DNA of 64,000 nucleotides from Clostridiales bacterium (GTDB lineage Bacteria; Bacillota; Clostridia; Saccharofermentanales; DTU023). The notes below the pieces were generated by a model, which worked only from the letters and a program-made list of their open reading frames with translations, was not told the DNA's origin and made no database searches. Location of the stretch: the NCBI GenBank assembly GCA_004556455.1, contig SFGY01000004.1, forward strand, positions 208,384-272,383, written 5' to 3'. Positions 26,874-36,192 of this stretch are shown here, piece by piece. Numbering within the stretch: position 1 is the first letter of the stretch; each line of letters opens with the position of its first letter. A program made the position numbers and the translations under genes.

Positions 26874-27149
26874 TCAGGCATTGACTCTCTCTTTGAGACC
26901 TTTGCCGGCTTTGAAAGCGGGAGCTTTGGAAGCGGGAATCTTGATCTCTTTTTTAGTGCTGGGGTTGCGGCCGATGCGGGCAGCGCGTTCACGGACTTCA
27001 AATGTGCCAAAGCCGACGAGAACGACTTTTTCGCCTTTGGTCATCGCTTTTGCGATATTTTCAAGAACAGCATTGATGGCTTTTTCGCTGTCCTTTTTGC
27101 TGAGCTGAGTATCTTCAGCAACTGCGGCGATTAGTTCGGTTTTATTCAT
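26874..27149 (-). CDS. hup: Nucleoid protein HU
   Basis: HU is a small dimeric protein that bends and compacts DNA. The 91 residues match the family throughout: MNKTELIAAVAEDTQLSKKD, VVLVGFGTFEVRERAARIGRNPSTKKEI and the C-terminal basic end. The beta-arm with its Arg-x-x-Arg-x-Gly-Arg-Asn-Pro is intact. It is a single-gene unit with its own promoter and terminator, convergent with the Spo0A_C gene, and has AAAGGAGG upstream of its ATG. Confidence 0.97.
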   Translation of the reverse strand: MNKTELIAAVAEDTQLSKKDSEKAINAVLENIAKAMTKGEKVVLVGFGTFEVRERAARIGRNPSTKKEIKIPASKAPAFKAGKGLKERVNA

Positions 27150-27182
27150 ATTGGGTGCCTCCTTTGGACATCTTCTGCTGTA

Positions 27183-27211
27183 TTATTAAACGACAAAAGC
27201 CACAATGTCAA
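27183..27211 (-). promoter_or_regulatory. Promoter of the HU gene
   Basis: On the minus strand, perfect TTGACA (27206-27211), a 17-base spacer and TAATAA (27183-27188); an 18-base spacing gives AATAAT. Confidence 0.75.
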
Positions 27212-27412
27212 GGGTTTTCAGGCTTTTAGCTGTTTTTTGCAAAGAGAATCCTTAATTCAAGGATGAGGTTTGCGCCCCAGGCTCTTTTCGTTTACACTAC
27301 ATGAGAAAGAAAGTTTCCAAAGATGACGGTTTAAGGAAAGAAATTCCTGCCAGCTGCTCTCCTGGATACGTTACCATTCTGTGCTACAGGCACCTAGCGG
27401 AGGTTATTTATT

Positions 27413-27628
27413 ATGAACATTACTAAAGATATGAATGTTGCTGAGGTTCTGAGCCACAACGAGAACCTGGTTCCGGTCTTTTACCAGCATGGTCTCTTTT
27501 GCCTGGGCTGCGTCCTTTCTCATGGAGAAACGATTGAACAAGCCTGTATGGCTCATGGCATCGACTGTGACTCCCTGATTTCTGACCTGAATAAGGCGGA
27601 CGTTGCTGTGGCGCCTGAGCAGGCTTAG
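27413..27628 (+). CDS. DUF1858 redox-disulfide protein
   Basis: A 71-residue protein of the family found alone or fused to hybrid-cluster proteins (TIGR03980). It starts MNITKDMNVAEVLSHNENLV and carries the signature GLFCLGCVLSHGETIEQAC with a CxxC that could form a redox disulfide or bind metal. Cytoplasmic, exact role unknown. The upstream GGAGG is 14-15 bases from the ATG, longer than usual. It lies 11 bases before the FHA-FtsW gene. No hybrid-cluster protein gene is in the window. Confidence 0.85.
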   Translation: MNITKDMNVAEVLSHNENLVPVFYQHGLFCLGCVLSHGETIEQACMAHGIDCDSLISDLNKADVAVAPEQA

Positions 27629-27639
27629 ATCCGTCAAAA

Positions 27640-29439
27640 TTGTTCACTGATCTGCTTGATTATCTGGCGTATCTTGGCCGCTATCCAGCGGCCATCTTCT
27701 TTCTTGCGGCCGCTTTGATTCTTTTTTTCAGGGCGGCTTCTTCTTTGCGTGTGCGTTTTCAACATCAATCCACTCCGGTGAAGGGCTTTTTTCTGATCGC
27801 TTCGGATGAAAGCGGGGAGCGGGTACAGAGTTTCCCGCTTTTCCATACCAGCAGCCTGGGACGGGCTCTTTCTTCAGATATTTGTCTGAATGGTCGCTAT
27901 ATTTTGCGCCATCATGCCCAGATTTATCTCTTTAATCGGCGCTGGTATATCTCCAGGGTTTCCGCGGATGCTGATGTCCGTGTCAACGGCAGAAAAATTG
28001 CAGGCAAACATCTTTTAAAACATGAAGACCGTATCCTTCTTCCGGGCTGCGAGTTTACTTTTATTGATGAGCGCAGTTCGGCAGAGGAGATAGGGGTGGA
28101 CTTTGAGGCAACCTGGACACGTGAGCAGGAGCTTTTTGATGAAGATGCACGAGGTTCAAGGGGAGCATGGTTTTGCTTCTCCTTTTTTTATTTCCTTATT
28201 TACGCTCAGCTTCTGCTGCTTCTGCCGGGTGAACCCGCTTCCCTTAAAATGATGGTAGCTTCCTTTGGAGGCAGTTATTATATTCTGCTTTTTTTATTTG
28301 GTCAGATCTGGTCTCGCCTCTTCGATCATTTTGATCTTCATATTTATTATGTTTTGGCTCTGCTTTCCGGTCTGGGCCTTATTTTTCAGATGCGGCTCTC
28401 GCTCTTAAATCGAACGAAACCAGTGGATTGGTCGATGGACCGCTGGCTTCGCTTCTTACAGTCCGACCTTATCAAAGTCGTGATTTTTTACTTTGTCGGA
28501 CTGGCGCTTTTACCCCTGCTGATCAGTCTGATTTCACGTACGCATTTTCTGGAAAAAATGGCTCCTCTCTGCGTTGTCCTGACACCAGCTCTATACCTCG
28601 TGACCCGCTTTCTGGGCAGTGACACGGCGGGCACCGGAGCCAGGCTCTGGCTTATCCTGCCAGGGGGATTTTCATTACAGCTTACAGAATTTGCAAAGAT
28701 TTCCTATCTCATCGTTTTGGCGTGGTTTTTTATGATTCGCCCACCGCTAAGGCATCAGTGGCTTTTTGCTCTTTGGGCGGGAATTAATTTTATGCTCATG
28801 CTCTGGATGCCGGATCTGGGTTCTATGATGCTGCTTCTTCCTGTCACTCTGCTGGTTTTTACCGTCATGACATCGGAGTACATCAAAACAGCGATTATCC
28901 TTTCCGGAGGAATTGGCATTTTTGCTCTGGCTTACAGAATTCTGCCATACGTGCGCAGTCGCATTCATGGATGGCTGACCCTTTGGACAGAGGTCAACGC
29001 TCAAAATGATCAGATCATTCGCGGTCTCCAGGCTATGGCTCAGGGAGGGCTATTTGGACTGGGTCTGGGACGCGCTGAACCGCGAGCTATTCCTCTTGCT
29101 TCTTCGGACATGATTTTCTCCTTCTTGTGTGAAGAATTGGGTTTGCTTTCCGGCATTGCACTCGTCATGGCTTTTGTTGTGATCTGGCTGCGCGCGGCTT
29201 ATGCCGTGACCAGGATCCGCGATGGTTTCAGCTGTGGACTGATTTTAGCTGTTTCCAGCGCTTTTTTTGTCGAAGCTGCTGTGGTTATCGGAGGCTGCAG
29301 TGGTCTTATCCCCTTAACTGGAGCGACTTTGCCGTTCATTTCCCGCGGGGGCTCATCCATGATGTCAAAGTGGATCCTTGCAGGCATCTTACTGGGACTT
29401 GGAAATCGTCGTGAAGAGGAAAGATATAAATCGCAGTGA
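27640..29439 (+). CDS. FHA domain fused to FtsW/RodA/SpoVE (SEDS) glycosyltransferase
   Basis: A 599-residue fusion. An N-terminal TM anchor (about 15-35) is followed by a forkhead-associated domain (about 60-140; GR at the start, LRHHAQI, VNGRKI), which in general binds phosphothreonine peptides. A polytopic SEDS domain follows (about 175-590), with the catalytic-type Asp392 in MPDLGSMMLLLP, RGLQAMAQGGLFGLGLG and PFISRGGSSMM. SEDS proteins polymerise lipid II with a class B PBP, which is the next gene. The start is a TTG at 27640 with no Shine-Dalgarno sequence in range, chosen because the TM anchor begins at once; translation may depend on the gene 11 bases upstream. The FHA domain suggests control by a Ser/Thr kinase, not seen here. 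Confidence 0.88.
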   Translation: MFTDLLDYLAYLGRYPAAIFFLAAALILFFRAASSLRVRFQHQSTPVKGFFLIASDESGERVQSFPLFHTSSLGRALSSDICLNGRYILRHHAQIYLFNRRWYISRVSADADVRVNGRKIAGKHLLKHEDRILLPGCEFTFIDERSSAEEIGVDFEATWTREQELFDEDARGSRGAWFCFSFFYFLIYAQLLLLLPGEPASLKMMVASFGGSYYILLFLFGQIWSRLFDHFDLHIYYVLALLSGLGLIFQMRLSLLNRTKPVDWSMDRWLRFLQSDLIKVVIFYFVGLALLPLLISLISRTHFLEKMAPLCVVLTPALYLVTRFLGSDTAGTGARLWLILPGGFSLQLTEFAKISYLIVLAWFFMIRPPLRHQWLFALWAGINFMLMLWMPDLGSMMLLLPVTLLVFTVMTSEYIKTAIILSGGIGIFALAYRILPYVRSRIHGWLTLWTEVNAQNDQIIRGLQAMAQGGLFGLGLGRAEPRAIPLASSDMIFSFLCEELGLLSGIALVMAFVVIWLRAAYAVTRIRDGFSCGLILAVSSAFFVEAAVVIGGCSGLIPLTGATLPFISRGGSSMMSKWILAGILLGLGNRREEERYKSQ

Positions 29440-29563
29440 ATAAGATGATGCTTAAAGCAATGTCGATGTGCTTCTCCGTGAAGGCATTCAAAAGATTTTT
29501 CAGGTCGAGCGATCCAATTGGCCCACTGTGCCAGTGAAGACAGCATGAACTTAGGAGGCAACC

Positions 29564-30988
29564 GTGAAGCAGCTCTTGCGTAATCTCCGCATGATTCTCA
29601 TCGCTTTTCTGGTTTTATCTCTTGCTCTGATCGTAGGGATCATCATTCAGCAGCAAAAAAGTCAGAAAATGAACTGGGGCCATGCAGGAGAAAATAAACT
29701 TGCACTTAAAGGAAGGTATTCCGAAGCGGCTTCTATTTTCACCCGTGACGGCATCGCTCTGGCTGAAAGTCATGGTGGTGAAAGGCATTATGCTGAAGAT
29801 CCATTGCTTGCTTCCAGCCTTCTGACGCTGGTTGGAGATTATACCCACAATATCGGCAATACGCTCGAAGAACGCTATGAGAATGTTCTGACGGGTCAGG
29901 GACGACCTTTCTGGCAGCAAATCGTTTACGATTTTACCGGGCGTGGCATGAGAGGAAGCGCGCTGCATCTGAGCCTGGATTCACGGCTTTGCCGCAAAGC
30001 GGCTGAACTCCTGCAGGGACATAAAGCCGGGCTGGTGCTTATGGATTATCGCAGTGGAGATCTTCTGGCTGTGGCCAACAGCCCTCTTCTTGATCCTCAA
30101 AATGTCATTCTATGGAAAGATATCCCGGATGGAGCACTGTTTAATAAAGCTTTTTTGGGAAAGTATCCTCCTGGATCGACCTTTAAAATCATCACAGACG
30201 CAGCCTGGCTTGCTGCACCTGACTATGATCCGAATCTTACGGTCCAGTGTAAAGGGAGAGAAGCGCTGCTGGGACCGGGCAGCGTCAATGAGGACAGGGC
30301 CGACGCCGGACATGGCCTCATCGGCCGCGAAGCTGCTCTGGCTCATTCCTGCAACCATTTTTTCGGAACTGTGGGCATTCGTGTGGGCGCTCCAGCTCTT
30401 TTGAACAAAGCCAGAGCTTTTGGACTGGGTAAAGAACTCGCTCCCGGCGGTTTAAACTGCGCCTCGAATGAAGCAGTACTACCCGATAATACCGATGATT
30501 ATCTGCTCTCCTGGTTTGCCATAGGGCAGGCTATTGAAAATACGGAGCTGAGCATCAGTCCGATTCGTCTGGCCATGCTTTCGGCGGCTGTGGCCAATGG
30601 CGGAGAGCTTATGCGTCCGCGTCTCGTTCTCGAGACGGAAGATGCCAATGGACAACGCCACAAAGCTGAACAGTCAGAACTTTTTTCCCGTACGGGAAGC
30701 GCTGCCGAGATGGCCGTGCTGCGTTCCGACATGATCGTTTCCGTAAGCAGTGGATTTGCGAGATCAGCGCAGGTTCAAGGAGAAGTTGTGGGGGGTAAAA
30801 CCGGCACAGCCCAATTTCAGAGCCCGGACGGCAGTGTTCATTCTCACGCCCTTTTTACAGGCTTTATGCAGAATGAAAATATTCCCCTTGCCATTGGCGT
30901 GGTCATTGAAGACGAGATGATTGACATCAGCGCCCTTGCGGGTCAAATCTTTGCCACAGCTGAAGGCATTTACAGAAGCGGTCGTTGA
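29564..30988 (+). CDS. Class B penicillin-binding protein (transpeptidase)
   Basis: A peptidoglycan transpeptidase, 474 aa, anchored by one N-terminal TM helix (about 7-28). The penicilloyl-serine motifs are complete: SxxK in PPGSTFK (Ser205, Lys208), SxN in AHSCNHF and KTG in VGGKTGTAQFQ. The PBP-dimer region between the TM and the catalytic domain is short, as in the PbpA type that pairs with FtsW-like proteins. The preceding gene is a SEDS polymerase, so the two should act as a pair. It begins with GTG at 29564 after TAGGAGG. Whether the pair serves division, elongation or sporulation cannot be told. Confidence 0.93.
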   Translation: MKQLLRNLRMILIAFLVLSLALIVGIIIQQQKSQKMNWGHAGENKLALKGRYSEAASIFTRDGIALAESHGGERHYAEDPLLASSLLTLVGDYTHNIGNTLEERYENVLTGQGRPFWQQIVYDFTGRGMRGSALHLSLDSRLCRKAAELLQGHKAGLVLMDYRSGDLLAVANSPLLDPQNVILWKDIPDGALFNKAFLGKYPPGSTFKIITDAAWLAAPDYDPNLTVQCKGREALLGPGSVNEDRADAGHGLIGREAALAHSCNHFFGTVGIRVGAPALLNKARAFGLGKELAPGGLNCASNEAVLPDNTDDYLLSWFAIGQAIENTELSISPIRLAMLSAAVANGGELMRPRLVLETEDANGQRHKAEQSELFSRTGSAAEMAVLRSDMIVSVSSGFARSAQVQGEVVGGKTGTAQFQSPDGSVHSHALFTGFMQNENIPLAIGVVIEDEMIDISALAGQIFATAEGIYRSGR

Positions 30989-31303
30989 GGGGATGAAGTA
31001 CTGGACCTTTTAGAGCAAAAACTGAACTGAGTGGATGACAAAACTTTCCAGGCAGGGTAGGCCAGACAATCCTTGTCCTGGGAGCAGCAGAAAAGATAAT
31101 CAGTGTCCCTCGGGTGGCAAGCTCAGCCCATCACGAAAATTAAGCGGAGATGGACAGTTTTTTTGCTGGAGAAACGCTACAATAAGCTCATCCATAAAGA
31201 GCAAGTTCGTTTTAAAACAGGATCATGATCGCAGCTGGATCGAAAGAGTAACTGTATCTTTAGAGAAGCTTGATCCTTAGAAATCTGCATTTGAGGGAGT
31301 AAA
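30989..31303. other. Gap between PBP gene and polA, nothing recognised
   Basis: An 81-codon open frame at 31035-31280 has no ribosome site or family resemblance and is taken as chance. A TACAAT at 31178-31183 could be a polA -10, but its nearest -35 candidate (TGGACA, 31151-31156) is 21 bases away. No terminator was found after the PBP gene. Confidence 0.4.
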
Positions 31304-34099
31304 ATGGGAAATACAATCAATCGTGAACATCGTAAGCAAAAAAAGCCGGTTTACCTCCTTGTCGATGGCAACAGCATCATGAATCGAGCCTATTATGGAC
31401 TGGCCGGACGAGGCCATCTCAGTGCTCCTGACGGAACGCCGACCGCGGCAATTTTTGCCTGTTTGAACATGCTCTTTTCTTATGTGGATCAGCTTGACCC
31501 TGATCTGCTGGTCTGCTGTTTCGATACGCCGGAAAAAAATTTCCACCATGCATTATTCCCAAGATATAAAAGTGGTCGCAAGCCCATGCCTGAGGACCTG
31601 GCGAAGCAGTTTCCGCTCATTAAAGAGGGTTTAAAACTCATGGGCTATACGGTGCTGGAAAAAGCCGGTTACGAAGCGGATGATCTGCTTGCAGGCCTTA
31701 CAAGTGAAGCTGAAAAAGCCGCTTCACAGGTGTATATCCTCAGTGGAGACAGAGATCTCTGGCAACTTATTTCTGAGCAGTGTACGCTTATCTTTCCTTA
31801 TAGCAATCGTAACGGCAGTCAGACGGATTTGATCACTCCGCAGGCCTTTCGCGAGCACTATGGTTTTGAAGCCTCGCTGATGCGTGATCTTAAGGCTCTC
31901 ATGGGTGACAGCTCAGATGCGATTCCTGGAGTCCCCGGTATTGGTGAGAAAACAGCCCTGGATCTGCTGCAGCAGTATGGCAGTTTAGCCGGGGTTTACG
32001 CTCATGTAGATGAGATGAAGGGCGCCAGAAAAAAACGCCTCCAGGAAGGCAAAGAACTCGCCGATCTCTCCTACGAACTGGTGGGCCTGCAAAAGGATTT
32101 GCCCTTTGATTTTTCAGAGATTTGCCGGAGAGAAGTGCAGTTACCTGAACTTGACAGCTATCTGACCAGGCTGGGCATGAAACGCTTTCGTCAGCGCTTT
32201 GGGCTGGAAGAAGAGGGCGGTAGGAAGGCTGCTGATTTTGAATTAAACTACCGTCTCAGCTCAAAAATTGAAACTCTCTTTTTATCTGGTAAAGCCCTGG
32301 CTTTACTTGAGCTTCCGGATGGCTTTTTCGCCTTTTACAGTGAAGACTCAGAGCCTGTGAAAGCAAGAAGCGAGCTGCAGGATGAGAAAACTGAGCTGAT
32401 CTCCGCTGAGGGAAGACAGCTTTCACTTGCAGATTTGCTGGGCAACACTGATGACGTCCCATCACCGCAGGAGAAAGCGTTATCTCATAAAAAAATGGAA
32501 AACCAGGGGGAAGCTGCTGAGGCGGAACTCTTTCTTTTCAAGCGCGAGGACTGGGCACAGCTGTGGCCAGCCTATCTGAAATCAGGTGCGTCAGCGGTAC
32601 TTTGGGGTGGTAAAGCTTTGCTGCGGCGAGAACAGTTGGAAATTCCCTCTGAACCGTTCTTTGATGTGGAGATTGCCGCCTACCTGCTCAACAGTCTCGA
32701 TCATGCACAAAGTGCTGAAGAAGGTTTTGTGCGCGTTGTACAAGCTGCTACAGGTAAAGCCCTTGTCCTGAATGAACATCCAGAAGATGAGAAGGCCAGG
32801 GCTGATGAAGCAGCCCTTATTGGTCGTGCTTTGCTGGCCTGCCAGCGCTCGCAGCTGCAGACTTTGAAGGAAGAGGGCATGCTCACACTCTGTCAGGAGG
32901 TCGAATTTCCCCTCAGCCTGATTCTGGCTGGGATGGAGCGTCGGGGTGTTTATGTTTCCCCTGAGAGACTGGATAAATTATCCCGTGAAATGTCAGATGA
33001 AATTTCCAGCCTTGAGCAGCAGATTTATCATCTTGCCGGACACAGCTTCAATCTGAATTCAAGCAAACAGCTCAGTGAGGTCCTCTTCGATGAACTGGGA
33101 CTTAAAGGAGGCAGGAAAAAGAAAGACGGCAGCTATTCCACCGCTGCCGATGAACTTGAGCGACTGGCTCTGGATCATCCGATGATTCCCCTGATTATGG
33201 AACATCGTGAGATCAGCAAATTAAAGTCGACTTTTGTGGATGGACTGAGTCGTGAAATTGCAGCTGATGGCCGTATTCACACGACCTTTCAGCAAACCCT
33301 GACAAGTACGGGAAGGCTCTCCAGCCAGGCCCCTAATCTGCAGAACATTCCCACCAAATCAGCCCGCGCCGCAGCAATCCGCAGGGCCTTCTGTGCTGAG
33401 CCGGGGCGCAGATTGCTGGATGCCGATTATTCTCAGATTGAGTTGCGGGTTCTTGCGGCTCTCTCAGGGGATAAGAATCTGAAGAAGGCTTTTGATGAGG
33501 GGGTAGATGTTCACCGGGACACGGCAGCCCGGCTTTTTGCTAAAGAGCTCGATGAAGTCAGTCCGGAGGAAAGGCGGGCGGCCAAAACCGTCAATTTCAG
33601 CATTGTTTACGGAGTTTCAGATTTTGGCCTGGCCACGCGCCTCGGCGTTCCTCTGGCGGAAGCCAGACGTTTTATCCAGGCTTACGATCAGCACTATTCC
33701 TCCGTCCGAAGCTGGCTGAAAGCTCAGGCCGAAAAAGCCCGTGAGCTTGGCTACGTGACGACCATACTGGGACGGAGGCGCTATATTCCTGAACTGAAAA
33801 GTGCGCGGTATCAGATCAGGCAGTTTGGCGAGCGTGCTGCGATGAATGCTCCGGTTCAGGGATCAGCGGCAGATATTATTAAAGTTGCCATGATAAAGAC
33901 GGATCGCGCCCTGAAAGAGGCCGGCTTAAAAACAGAGATTGTTTTGCAAGTACACGATGAACTCCTTCTGGAAGGGCCTGCAGAAGAAGCTGAAAGGGCT
34001 GCAGCCTGCCTGAAAACGGCGATGGAAGCTGCCGTCAACCTGGGACTTGCTTTGGAAGTAGAGCTGGGGATTGGTCAGTCCTGGGATGAAATAAAGTAA
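31304..34099 (+). CDS. polA: DNA polymerase I, proofreading site apparently lost
   Basis: Gap filling and Okazaki primer removal, 931 aa. The N-terminal 5'-3' exonuclease is intact (LLVDGNSIMNRAYYGL, YEADDLLAGL, LSGDRDLWQL, GVPGIGEKTALDLL). The polymerase domain has motif A DADYSQIELRVLAALSGD, motif B RRAAKTVNFSIVYGV and motif C VHDELLLE. In the central region (about 330-540) I find none of the Asp-x-Glu or Tyr-x-x-x-Asp residues of a working 3'-5' exonuclease, as in Bacillus and Taq Pol I. The ATG at 31304 follows GAGGGAG. The next gene, coaE, is convergent. Confidence 0.96.
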   Translation: MGNTINREHRKQKKPVYLLVDGNSIMNRAYYGLAGRGHLSAPDGTPTAAIFACLNMLFSYVDQLDPDLLVCCFDTPEKNFHHALFPRYKSGRKPMPEDLAKQFPLIKEGLKLMGYTVLEKAGYEADDLLAGLTSEAEKAASQVYILSGDRDLWQLISEQCTLIFPYSNRNGSQTDLITPQAFREHYGFEASLMRDLKALMGDSSDAIPGVPGIGEKTALDLLQQYGSLAGVYAHVDEMKGARKKRLQEGKELADLSYELVGLQKDLPFDFSEICRREVQLPELDSYLTRLGMKRFRQRFGLEEEGGRKAADFELNYRLSSKIETLFLSGKALALLELPDGFFAFYSEDSEPVKARSELQDEKTELISAEGRQLSLADLLGNTDDVPSPQEKALSHKKMENQGEAAEAELFLFKREDWAQLWPAYLKSGASAVLWGGKALLRREQLEIPSEPFFDVEIAAYLLNSLDHAQSAEEGFVRVVQAATGKALVLNEHPEDEKARADEAALIGRALLACQRSQLQTLKEEGMLTLCQEVEFPLSLILAGMERRGVYVSPERLDKLSREMSDEISSLEQQIYHLAGHSFNLNSSKQLSEVLFDELGLKGGRKKKDGSYSTAADELERLALDHPMIPLIMEHREISKLKSTFVDGLSREIAADGRIHTTFQQTLTSTGRLSSQAPNLQNIPTKSARAAAIRRAFCAEPGRRLLDADYSQIELRVLAALSGDKNLKKAFDEGVDVHRDTAARLFAKELDEVSPEERRAAKTVNFSIVYGVSDFGLATRLGVPLAEARRFIQAYDQHYSSVRSWLKAQAEKARELGYVTTILGRRRYIPELKSARYQIRQFGERAAMNAPVQGSAADIIKVAMIKTDRALKEAGLKTEIVLQVHDELLLEGPAEEAERAAACLKTAMEAAVNLGLALEVELGIGQSWDEIK

Positions 34100-34122
34100 G
34101 ATGAGCGAGCTAAAACGCTGTA

Positions 34123-34743
34123 TTAACACAGTCTTTTATAGGCGATCCCACGACTCTGCAATTCGCTTTCCAGAAGTTCCTGAACCTTGACACGCAGGTC
34201 GGACAAATCTCCGTTATTATAGATCATGTGCGTAGACAGTTTACGATACTCTTCTTCATTGAGCTGGACGCGTATGCGTAATTTCGCTTCTTCCCGGCTA
34301 AGACCGCGAAGAAACAGTCGCTCCAGACGTATATTTTCATCGGCCCAGACGCACCAGACCTGATCGCAGCGGTCCAGAAATCCATGTTTGACAGGGAGGG
34401 GGACATCAAGAGCCACAGCCTGGACTTTTTGTTCAGACAATTGATCCAGACGCAGACCGATTTCTTCCAGGACATCGCGGTGAATAATGCCGGAAAGACG
34501 ATCAAGCTGCTTTTTGTCCTGAAAGACCAGCCTGGCCATTTCCTGACGTGAAAGGCTTCCATCTTCAGCAAGGATATCCGGTCCGAAAGCCTCAACAATG
34601 GCCGGAAGGGATTTGCCCTGAGGTGCCGTGAGTTCGTGGGAAATGGCATCGGCATCCAGAACAGCAAGTCCAGCTTCTTTAAGTAACGCGGCAACGGTAC
34701 TTTTACCACAGCCTATCCCACCTGTCACGCCAAGAATAAACAT
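34123..34743 (-). CDS. coaE: Dephospho-CoA kinase
   Basis: Last step of coenzyme A synthesis, phosphorylating dephospho-CoA. The 206-residue protein has the P-loop GVTGGIGCGKS near its N-terminus, the lid and the DADAISHEL substrate stretch. Two neighbouring ATG codons follow GGAGG by 3 and 6 bases; the second (34743) is preferred. Convergent with polA, and about 96 bases downstream of ychF on the same strand. A perfect palindrome ACTCAGCTGAGT lies in between at 34792-34803. Confidence 0.94.
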   Translation of the reverse strand: MFILGVTGGIGCGKSTVAALLKEAGLAVLDADAISHELTAPQGKSLPAIVEAFGPDILAEDGSLSRQEMARLVFQDKKQLDRLSGIIHRDVLEEIGLRLDQLSEQKVQAVALDVPLPVKHGFLDRCDQVWCVWADENIRLERLFLRGLSREEAKLRIRVQLNEEEYRKLSTHMIYNNGDLSDLRVKVQELLESELQSRGIAYKRLC

Positions 34744-34839
34744 CATTTTCCTCCGAAAGGGGATAAAAACTTTACCCCACACAGAATCAGCACTCAGCTG
34801 AGTTCTGGCTTGTCCTACGTAATACCGCAGCGATTAACA

Positions 34840-35931
34840 TCAGACATTGAAACGGAAAACGGTGACATCTCCATCTTTCATGACATAATCCCGGCCCTCC
34901 GAACGAAGCAGGCCTTTTTCACGTACGGTATTCATATTGCCACAGGCTTTCAGATCGTCATAAGCAACTATTTCTGCTCGAATAAAACCTCTTTCAAAAT
35001 CTGAATGGATTTTACCGGCAGCCTGAGCTGCCTTGGTGCCTTGAGTGATGGTCCAGGCGCGCACTTCTTTAGGTCCTGCCGTGAGGAATGAGATAAGTCC
35101 CAGTAAGGTATAGCTTGCCTTAATTACACGGGATAGCCCCGTGCTTTCAAGACCTAAATCCTCGAGAAAAACTTTCTGTTCATCCTCATCCAGACCGGAA
35201 AGTTCTTCTTCAATACGCGCGCTTACAGAAACCAGGCCGGCGCCTTCAGTTTCAGCTTCTTTCCTGAGGGCCAGAACCAGATCATTCTCCCGGCCAATAT
35301 CTTCTTCACTGATGTTGGCGACATAGAGCACGGGCTTCAAGCTCAGCAAAAAAAGCTCGGGAAGATAAAGTTCCTTTTCACTCTCTTCAAAGGGAAAATT
35401 TCGGGCGGGTTGCCCTTCTTCAAGATGGGCCTTCAGCCGCTGAAGAAAGTCGAGTTCTGCTTTTACAGCTTTATCTCCCCCTTTACTCAGATGTTGGGCT
35501 TTGTCGATACGGCGATCCAGGTACTCCAGATCAGAAAAAATCAACTCCAGGTTGATTGTCTCGGCATCACTCAGAGGATCTGCTTTACCATTGACATGCA
35601 CGACATCAGGATCTTCAAAGCAGCGGACAACGTGTATGATCGCATCGCATTCGCGAATGTTGGCCAGGAAACGGTTGCCCAGCCCTTCACCGCGGCTCGC
35701 GCCTTTGACGAGTCCGGCAATGTCGACAAACTCGACGGTTGCCGGGGTCACTTTTTCGCTCTTATAAAGCTCATGCAGCCAGCGAAGACGTTCATCGGGG
35801 ACGGCAACGGTTCCAACATTAGGTTCAATGGTACAGAAAGGATAATTTGCCACCTGAGCGCCTGCTTTGGTGATGGCGTTGAAAAGAGTACTTTTTCCCA
35901 CATTTGGAAGACCTACAATACCGGCTTTCAT
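34840..35931 (-). CDS. ychF: Obg-family ATPase YchF
   Basis: A ribosome-associated P-loop ATPase linked to translation and oxidative stress control, 363 aa. It has G1 GLPNVGKSTLFNAIT, G3 DIAGLVKGASRGEGLGNRFL, an inserted coiled coil (about 135-200) and the C-terminal TGS-like domain (GPKEVRAWTI). The usual NKxD guanine-specificity motif is replaced by NISEED, consistent with the ATP preference known for the family. Start ATG at 35931 with AAGGAG upstream. The gene is divergent from yifB across a 260-base gap. Confidence 0.95.
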   Translation of the reverse strand: MKAGIVGLPNVGKSTLFNAITKAGAQVANYPFCTIEPNVGTVAVPDERLRWLHELYKSEKVTPATVEFVDIAGLVKGASRGEGLGNRFLANIRECDAIIHVVRCFEDPDVVHVNGKADPLSDAETINLELIFSDLEYLDRRIDKAQHLSKGGDKAVKAELDFLQRLKAHLEEGQPARNFPFEESEKELYLPELFLLSLKPVLYVANISEEDIGRENDLVLALRKEAETEGAGLVSVSARIEEELSGLDEDEQKVFLEDLGLESTGLSRVIKASYTLLGLISFLTAGPKEVRAWTITQGTKAAQAAGKIHSDFERGFIRAEIVAYDDLKACGNMNTVREKGLLRSEGRDYVMKDGDVTVFRFNV

Positions 35932-36192
35932 ACAGATTGGCTCCTTTACTCAGCAGCTGACCCTGTCTGTCTGCGGCTGAGATCATTAAAAATTTATAAG
36001 GGTTTTGCTCCTGAGTTTAAGCAGTCCTTCATAGGCTGTCAAACCAGGAGGCTCAGACATCAATTAAGCTCCAGCTCAGCATTCAGTCAAAACGACAATT
36101 TGTTATCCTATGTCTTCTTTTGTCGGGCGTTTACGCTTCTGCTGCTCTTTTATCCAGCTAGACTGGACTGAATCAAAGAGGAGGGAAGCTTT

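Noticed and set aside
31035..31280. An 81-codon plus-strand frame before polA
   Set aside because: No ribosome site, unusual composition and no recognisable motif; taken as chance.
34100..34122. Short CTGT/ACAG inverted repeat between polA and coaE
   Set aside because: The stem is only four base pairs; not a convincing terminator.
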